Below, in pieces: positions 57,576-64,000 of a stretch of 64,000 nt of DNA (its first letter is position 1; the number at the start of each line of letters is the position of its first letter). The translations under genes and the position numbers were made by a program. The stretch comes from Marsupella aquatica (taxonomy: Eukaryota > Marchantiophyta): the NCBI GenBank assembly GCA_973895155.1, contig OZ316893.1, positions 18,352,001 to 18,416,000 of the forward strand, in the 5' to 3' direction. A model generated the notes under the pieces. The model ran no database searches. It was not told where the DNA came from and saw only the letters and a list, made by a program, of their open reading frames with translations.

Positions 57576-60500
57576 CTATAAACCATGAGCATTTTTCCTC
57601 TCTAATATGAGCCGAACCTCTCCAACAGTGAGAATTGGTTGGCTGGTCAATGTAGATTCCTCAACGTCTAGTTTGAAAACGGTAAGGAAAATCCAATACA
57701 AATGTTTGCAAGGCATATATGGATGTTTCCGAGAATGCTGCCGGTAGAAATCCTCACACGAGCAAGTGGGGAAAATGCAAATTTGAACAAAGTAACAATT
57801 TGGCGTCCGCATATTTTCGTGCATTTGCACCTTAAACTGCTTTCCCCATGCATTCCCAATCGCAACATCCCACTCTCCCTGAATGGACATCGTCTCTTTT
57901 TTAGCAGAAGCAATTATGTTCATGTGACCCTGGGTAAGATTTGACCGAGGAACCGTATTCCTCCAATTCCGGCTTCGGAGACGAACATTGGGTTTGAGAA
58001 GATTCACATGTTCTGGAAAGATATTGACATTGATTCGAAGATCAAAATCTGACGGGGGTCTAGTTGTACGTTCATTTCCGTGCACTAGGGAGATTCTGTT
58101 GTCAAGAAGATATTGCAACTCGTCTTCCAAAACATTTGTCCCTTTCAAAATGGGAAGAACATTAGGGAAAGGGGGCAGGTTCAATACACCTCGACGCGGG
58201 CGGCTTCTGTAACATGTATTGTTTGGGCAAAACCAAGTCATTTCGGTTATGGGTTCCCCCTGAAAATGCGTTGTCCTTTGACAACAACGCCGATAACACC
58301 ATGTGGTGAGGGAAATCCAACTCTTTTCACGCGATTGCGACACTCGTCTCTTTCAGAATTACGGGAAAATGATCCGTTGCACTGAGGACCAGCACCAAAT
58401 TTTGAAGTTTGACGTAATTGCCATGCAGTTGGAGCAACCTCGGTCTCACGGACAGGACACTCTTGTAACGGTTGCTGAAGCACGGAGGGAGCAGTCTGGG
58501 GAAGCCTCGTTGAACGCATTCGGTCTCGAGTAGGAGGGGTATTGAAATCGACATCTTCTCCACCGCCCAAAATGTCACTTCCAGACAGATTAACAACAGG
58601 ATTAACTTGAGGCGTGGGGCCAGGGATAGCATCAAACGTCGTGCGATTAAGATTCTTCCTTTTCATCGATCTAGTATTGGGCGAGGTGACAAGGATTTTA
58701 TCATGCCTATGGGAGTCTTGTGGCGAGATATTCCCAGATGCATGTCCTTTCCTCTTCAAAGATTTGGTGACAACGTCTCCATTGAGAGGTGCACGTCTCT
58801 CCAAGTCAAACTTGGCAGCGTTGGATAGTAGCATATTCATTGCATCTTCATACAACTTGGGGGAGCCTGCCTGGTCCGCTGATCGGAAAGCGAGTTCCCA
58901 AATTGTGGGACCTTTTCCTCTATGCAACCCTTTCCGATACGCAGTGTAAGCAGCAACCTGAGAAATAGCTCGATTTTGGTCCATTTCACATGCCTCAAAG
59001 AGGCCAACCTTTTTCTTCATTACCCGTGCTTTCATACCTGTGTGCACCGACTCTGATCCTGTACAATTAGGAATCTTAGCCCCTTCTTCGACACTCTTGT
59101 TCTGCAATTACATAGAATAAATTGTCTGTTATGCAACAAGAAAACACTAGCGTCGGGCGCTAGTGAAGTGGAGTATGTACCTAGAAGTAAAAACTGGCAC
59201 TGTCCATTAAGGGACAACTTATTGCGTCGTATTGTGTCATATGACAGTTTGAATAAATGATAGCGCCAGGCGCTAGTATTAAAGGATGCTATGGTATTGT
59301 AATATTTGAATATGGATACAAACATTTTGTAATGAGAATATAGCACAGCAATACCTAAAGAGCGGAAAGCAAAGTAAACTAACTTACCAAACGAATAAAA
59401 TTTCCCCATTGCCTCCACCTGACGACCCACCATGAAATCCAACTCTGGAGCATCCGGAGCTTCCCCGGACACAGTTACCCGACTGCCACCACAAATCAAT
59501 CTCCCTTGAAATTCTGTAAGCCTCTACAAACATGGGGGCATTTCGCATCTTATCCCAAAGCCTACGATGCTCTGCTTGACTCTCTTCAATCACTCCTTCA
59601 ACTGAATGGCGATGGAAGGCTTGGTAGAAATGGAATGCGTCAGTTTGCTCACGCTCTGGGTTTGGATGCCCTCCAAAAAAGACATTTTGGACTGCCAGCC
59701 AACCAGCTTGAGCATTGTCCGCCATAATCCATGAATAATCGGATTTTCTAATCCATTCTCCTTGGACACCTCAATCATTAGTCTCCAAGCCTTCTCGAAC
59801 GACTCTCTATCCTTTGCTTTTAGTTCGCAGGTAAATAAGGTACACAGAGCGCGATAGTTGTGATCGTAAATATGCGCACTAAAAGTAACCCAGTCTTTTG
59901 TGAGTCGTTTCATCACATCAAAACTTACCCAAGCACCTTCGAGACTTCCACCAGGTTGCATTTGTCTCAAAAGATCGACGCCTGATCCATGGCCGACCGA
60001 AGTCAGCTTGAATATGTGAGGACGGTCTTCTTGAGATCCTTGACCTAGCTGGTAGGAGGTACCTTTGGAGGAATGGCATGTTGATATTTCTTTGATACCG
60101 AACAAGAAAATCAAGTTCACCTCGACCTTTCTGGTCCTATCTAACACTACGAAAGAGGGACGCAAACTTCTGGGGTGTGGAAACTACCATGAGCGACTCA
60201 AATATCTCTGTTTCTTCAATATCTTGAATATCTTCCACACTTTCACACAGGACTTTACAAAGGACCCTGTCGCCACATTTTTTACACCAGCAGGGGTGAA
60301 AATTGGATTTCCTTCCAATTTCTTTTTGATAACCTCCTCAACAATCTTCTCTGCGCTCCGAGAAAACACCTTTCTTGAAGGATGGTTGTGGATCCCCATA
60401 TGAATTGCCAAGCGGGACATGTGAGTACAGGTTTCTGAGTCAACTAGAACCTGAGGGTACATGTAAAATAACCTTGCTGGACAGGATTGGACACAAAATG

Positions 60501-61392
60501 GAACTTGATCACAAAATTGGCAAACAACTCCACCTTCGTCAATGAAGGAGCCAACACGATGTTGCCCGCCAAGTTTGGGGGTTCCACCCCACGCCTTCTG
60601 GTTCCTCCTTTTCTTCCATCGAAAATAGTCGCAAGTATTATTCCTACACTCAATGGAACCAATACACATTACTTTACCAAATTCCCAATATTTCTTGGGA
60701 TGAACATTAGCTGATGTAGGAAATATTCTGGTCCAGATGTAGCAATCCTTTGACCGGTCCATGTCGCGCAGACGTGACCCCTTTGAAAGAGCTCCCGCAG
60801 GAGGCAACTTGAATACAATATTTCCATTGTATTTCTTTGGCAAACAGCCGACTTGTTCATGGCAGAAGTCCCCAGCCGTGATGAACCTCGAGATTTCATT
60901 GGAACCAGTTGACTTGAGAATGGTATCCATTGCACTTCTCCGATACACAATGGAATTTTTGGTAAAAACTCCTGTAACCTCTTGTTTAATAGGGGTAACC
61001 TCCTATTTAACAATTGTGTGAGGGGGTTTAGCACTACGCTCAGGCAAACCAGAAGGTCCATCATCGTCGCTATCTGAAAGCAAGACAACATCAACAAAGG
61101 GTTTGGATGAAGATGGGAGATCAGATGCGACTGGTTTTCGAATGACAATAGAATACCGAATTCTTGCATTCAGGTGCCAAAAACGAATCCCATCATCAAC
61201 ATCAAAAGAAGCAGTGAAATTAGAGGTTTCATCGCCGTTTCCCTCCAAAATGTCCTCAATGTCGTTCAAATCCAAACCAAAGCGCCCACAGAGATAATTC
61301 TCACTAACTTGCTTGTATACGTCATTGGCCGACAATGGAATGGATACAAGGTCACCGGTAGACGGACGCGTTAGAACGATTGACCTCGACAT
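57576..61392 (-). pseudogene. Gene A copy 2: MULE-like transposase with SWIM zinc finger, decayed
   Basis: The start ATG is at 61392 (MSRSIVLTRPSTGDLVSIPL). Near 61003 there is an acidic-to-basic tail with repeated K-x-E sites (IKQEV), which could be SUMO-acceptor-like. Then follow the Cys/His region (CRNNTCDYFRWKKRRN, CDQVPFCVQSC, HMGIHNHPSR), the DDE-like core (WVSFDVMKR, IYDHNYRALCTLFTCEL, MADNAQAGWLAVQ, HFYQAFHRH), an intron (59388-59102) and a long C-terminal exon with the SWIM finger (CSCEDFYRQH...PCKHLYWIF). Lesions: TAG at 61003-61005, a stop near 60120, a one-base loss at about 59727 (next to MADNAQ) and an extra G in a G-run near 58257. Without LINEs inside, it shows the gene layout best. 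I assign the MULE-like superfamily from block order, not from a search. Confidence 0.7.
59149..59274. repeat. Dyad repeats inside the gene A intron (copy 2), 2 sites
   Basis: AGCGTCGGGCGCT at 59149-59161 and AGCGCCAGGCGCT at 59262-59274 lie between the donor near 59387 and the acceptor at 59102. Confidence 0.9.
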
Positions 61393-62360
61393 TGTAAGAT
61401 CATCCAACCCAAAAACACTTAGTTCACAATAATGAATGACGTCTTCGAATGCACACAATGGTATTCATAGTGAATAATCCGTTTGTCAGAGCCGTTAGAA
61501 TACGACAGAATCACTACCGGTCGAAAGCACATCTGACACAATAAATGTTTTTTGTCGTTATGTCAACGACATTTACACTAATGAGCCTAAGATGTCAGTT
61601 TCCGAAGAGCATAATCATGTTTATTAAATCATCTTAATTGAGTAGCGCCGGGCACTACTCAAACATCCTCACTCCAACATGGACCCAAAATGGTGCAATA
61701 TATGTTTAGCGCCAGGCGCTACTCAAACCCACACCCTAAATTGTGGTATTAAACTGGAATATTTTATCCGGGGTTTCAGAATAGATCCTAATGTTTGTAG
61801 CTATTTTCCAAATATTATCTAAAATTTTACCAAAATGTGCCCATTTAATATTAGCGTCGGGCGCTAATCTAGAACGGTAATCATGATATTCATTTAAGGA
61901 AAAATATTCAAAAATTGTATTCATTTTATTTTTTATTTTATACTTCAGGGTCAATGTTGTCCTAACTTAGGGAAAATTTAGGGTTTAAATATTGATCGTT
62001 TTGGGTAGCGTCGGGCGCTACTATTGACCAATATCAGATTTGACCTAGGAATATAGATTAAAATCACCAAACTATTCTTTAACGGTCATATTCAACGGTA
62101 ACTTTAGGTCCCGTAACGTTGAAGATATGCCAACGGTATTCGAACAACTAATCCAGAATTGACAAGTGGCGCTCAGGAGAATGTCGTAAATAGATATCAA
62201 TGTAGCGAGGGGATAGTTTAGAGATGATACTCTCCCCACCTCCCTTGTCCACGGTATTTAGGTTCCGTTTCGGAGGTTCTTCGTGCAAGAATTCTCTAGA
62301 AGAAGTACGGTACGAATGAGGTACTCATCACGATCGTTAAGCACTTCGTGTATGCGAAAC
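61393..62360. promoter_or_regulatory. Shared divergent promoter region, copy 2, with four dyads
   Basis: Dyads at 61645-61657, 61708-61720, 61853-61865 and 62007-62019 lie 253, 316, 461 and 615 bp upstream of the gene A ATG. Copy 1 has 244, 307, (410), 556 and 618. The intergenic region is otherwise AT-rich and non-coding. Confidence 0.6.
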
Positions 62361-64000
62361 ATGGACCCTCTCCCCACCACCTCGCATGGGTATAGTGCTA
62401 ACGGGCAGAGAGAGCAGATCCATTCCCAGACATCCGAGTGCTCATTTTCTGGATCTGTTTATAGTCGTCGTGTGACACGGTCTACAGCATCCCAAGATCC
62501 CGAAACAGTCGCGGTAGTCACATTTCCAAAGATCAGGAGAGCGAAGATGGACGATCTCGACACATACGCTGTGGAAGATCGAGGAGAAATGTCACTGACG
62601 ATGTCCGACATTATCTCCAAGCACGTTATGGTGTTTGGCAAGGATTTTTGAGGGCACGACAAAGACCCCCCAAGGATTCTAATGTGCCGCTTGGTTCACA
62701 TGGAAGTTGTCCGCAACTTATAGAAGGGAAGTCCTTCAATTGAAAAGTTGAAGGACTCTTTTCGTAGCACAGGATACAACTCAAAAATCGGAATGTTGTT
62801 CTATGTCTAGCCGACAGATTCGAATGGGAATGTCCAGACGTGTACTCCAGAAATTCGAGCGACCTGGGACCCGGTGTGGGTGGCCGAGAACGAGAAGTTT
62901 GAAGCTGAATGTGCGGCCGATCCAGACTTCATGGTGTTACAAGATAAGATGTTTTATGTTTTTGACGGTAACCATCGACTTTACGCATGGTCGATCGTTA
63001 CGAAAGAAAATCCGGAAGATAGCAAGTATCACCCGCGTGTGCAATGTACTATCTTCAAGGGTGAAAAGGGATCTTTGATTGAGATTGAGGCGGCTATGCA
63101 TACTGTGAACCAATAAGTCTCTCTTTGAATTTCACCTATCCTTATCTTTTATAGTGTAGTTTTTACTAGCGCCTGGCACTATTGACTGACAAATTCTTCT
63201 GTAGACTTGGACAGGCCGTGGTGGAACCTTCCTGGATACTTGATGCAGACTGAATTAAGAGGATTTTGTCCAACGATCTAGAATACTACAAATCAATCAT
63301 CGATGGGGCAAACTTCAAGAAGTTTGGGCAGGTGATGCAGAAGACTCAAAAAGGATCGTGGTATTCCAAGAAAATGCCTCAAGAAGCACTTCTGTATATC
63401 TTATGCGAGAATAAGATTAAATCCTATTCTCGACAATTCAAGATGGACATGGAATCGGCTACCGCTCAGGGAAATCCTTGGTCTCAGGAAGAGACATCCA
63501 AACGACATGCCGTCATGATGAAAGAAGCAACGAAGGATTGGGCAATCAAGGTCTCAAAGATCACTCCCTTGTTGAGTCCTGAGTTTGAAGACTTCATGAC
63601 AACCTGTGTTGAGATGTATCCGATGACAGAGGTGAACAAACGCGAGAAGAAACCGGATGCGGTTGTCTATACCATGGATCGTGCCAGGTTATTTATAGCT
63701 GTCTCCGCCCTCGACCCCAAATTGAGGAGCACTTTGTTAGTAGCGCATTGCACGCCAAAGCTCAGGAAGCAGTTCTTTCATCCGCAAAGTGTTAGCGATG
63801 ACCCTGTGAAGCAGTGGTGCCACACTTGGCAAACTTGGAATAGCGTGGAGGGAATTGCCATTGGTATGCTGCAGACTGCCCTCCAGCAAATCAGTGAAAT
63901 AATTCCTTCCAATCGATTGGAGGAATGGAAGTGTGAGTCTTATGATTCACTCGTTGAAATAGTGTGCAATGATTTCAAAAAATTTGGGGATGCAGTGAAA
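62361..64000 (+). pseudogene. Gene B copy 2: ParB-like protein, partial at the window end, decayed
   Basis: The ATG at 62361 (MDPLPTTSHGYSANG) corresponds to that of copy 1. Exon 1 leads to the ParB-like block, with DPPRILMCRLVHMEVV, then FDGNHRLYAWSIVTKE near 62960-62990, and HTVNQ near 63115. The splice donor that is GTAAGT in copy 1 reads ATAAGT here. The next exon (from about 63209) is open from 63254 to the window end (DLEYYKSIIDGANFKKFG..., ALDPKLRSTLLVAHC, QWCHTWQTWNSVEG) and matches copy 1 closely. The methyltransferase-like end would lie beyond the window. Stops: TGA 62649-62651 (shared with copy 1), TAG 62721-62723, TAG 62808-62810 and TGA 63251-63253. ParB-like proteins bind or cut DNA or hydrolyse CTP, depending on family; the role here is unknown. 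Confidence 0.58.
63168..63180. repeat. Dyad repeat inside gene B intron 1 (copy 2)
   Basis: AGCGCCTGGCACT, one arm mismatch, in the intron corresponding to that of copy 1 with the site at 28787. Confidence 0.88.

Larger units (their letters stand above)
57300..64000. mobile_element. Two-gene element copy 2 (inverted relative to copy 1), cut by the window end
   Basis: Gene A (61392-57576, -) and gene B (62361 to beyond 64000, +) are divergent, with 969 bp between ATGs. Dyads run from 57351 to 63168. There are no LINE insertions. The left limit is taken from the outermost dyad, and the right end lies outside the window. Confidence 0.72.

Noticed and set aside
25326-63180. CRISPR-like array from the repeated palindromes
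   Set aside because: Spacing is irregular (about 60 bp to several kb), repeats are only 13-15 bp, there are no uniform spacers or cas genes, and the DNA is eukaryotic.
63113-63208. AT-AC (U12) intron in gene B copy 2
   Set aside because: The donor reads ATAAGT, but copy 1 has GTAAGT at the same place and the acceptor ends in AG, so a simple donor mutation is the likelier explanation.

Overview
The window looks like nuclear DNA of a land plant with a large, repeat-rich genome. One host gene is recognisable: an intron-containing gene for a tRNA adenosine deaminase (TadA/TADA, 2426-5062, +), with canonical GT-AG introns and a possible organelle-targeting N-terminus. Almost everything else is transposable-element DNA: L1-type LINEs, Ty3/gypsy fragments, a CACTA (En/Spm) transposase, a purine-rich repeat, and an unusual two-gene DNA element. 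There is no prokaryotic gene organisation, and I see no rRNA, tRNA or CRISPR. A non-seed plant (fern, lycophyte or bryophyte) is possible, but I cannot fix the species.

Layout. 1-2425: no recognisable gene. 2426-5062: TADA. 6593-7342: 5'-truncated LINE. 8910-9749: remnant of a different non-LTR element (zf-RVT type). 9750-11620: purine-rich repeat, with an inverted copy at 39330-40839. 11621-13335: LINE copy broken into three alternately oriented pieces. 13336-15855: decayed gag-like or unknown gene. 15970-17238: RT, LINE and gypsy scraps. 17239-19882: second LINE family. 20091-24810: full-length LINE (copy A) with 181-bp tandem units at its 5' end, followed by a minisatellite.

About 25.3-39.1 kb is two-gene element copy 1, broken by LINE copy B (31470-35265) and a short LINE (37767-38018). 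40840-42877 is a diverged third relative. 42878-50075 is a gypsy element carrying LINE copy C (45647-49648). About 50.2-55.6 kb is a CACTA-type element. 57.3-64.0 kb is two-gene element copy 2, in the opposite orientation and cut by the window end.

The most interesting system is the two-gene element. Gene A has a Cys/His zinc-finger region, a MULE-like RNase H/DDE-like core and a SWIM zinc finger, so it is a plausible transposase. Divergent from it, about 970 bp away, gene B has a ParB-like 'DG(N)HR' motif and, in copy 1, a C-terminal segment resembling beta-class DNA (N4/N6) methyltransferases. A 13-15 bp dyad, TAGCGCCNGGCGCTA, occurs about 25 times. It is confined to the intergenic regions and introns of this element, with similar spacing upstream of gene A in both copies. 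I infer that it is a binding site for an element-encoded protein. Both copies are decayed, largely by changes consistent with C-to-T transitions. The LINE families add a second theme: a shared 3' hairpin followed by family-specific hexamer tails in place of poly(A).
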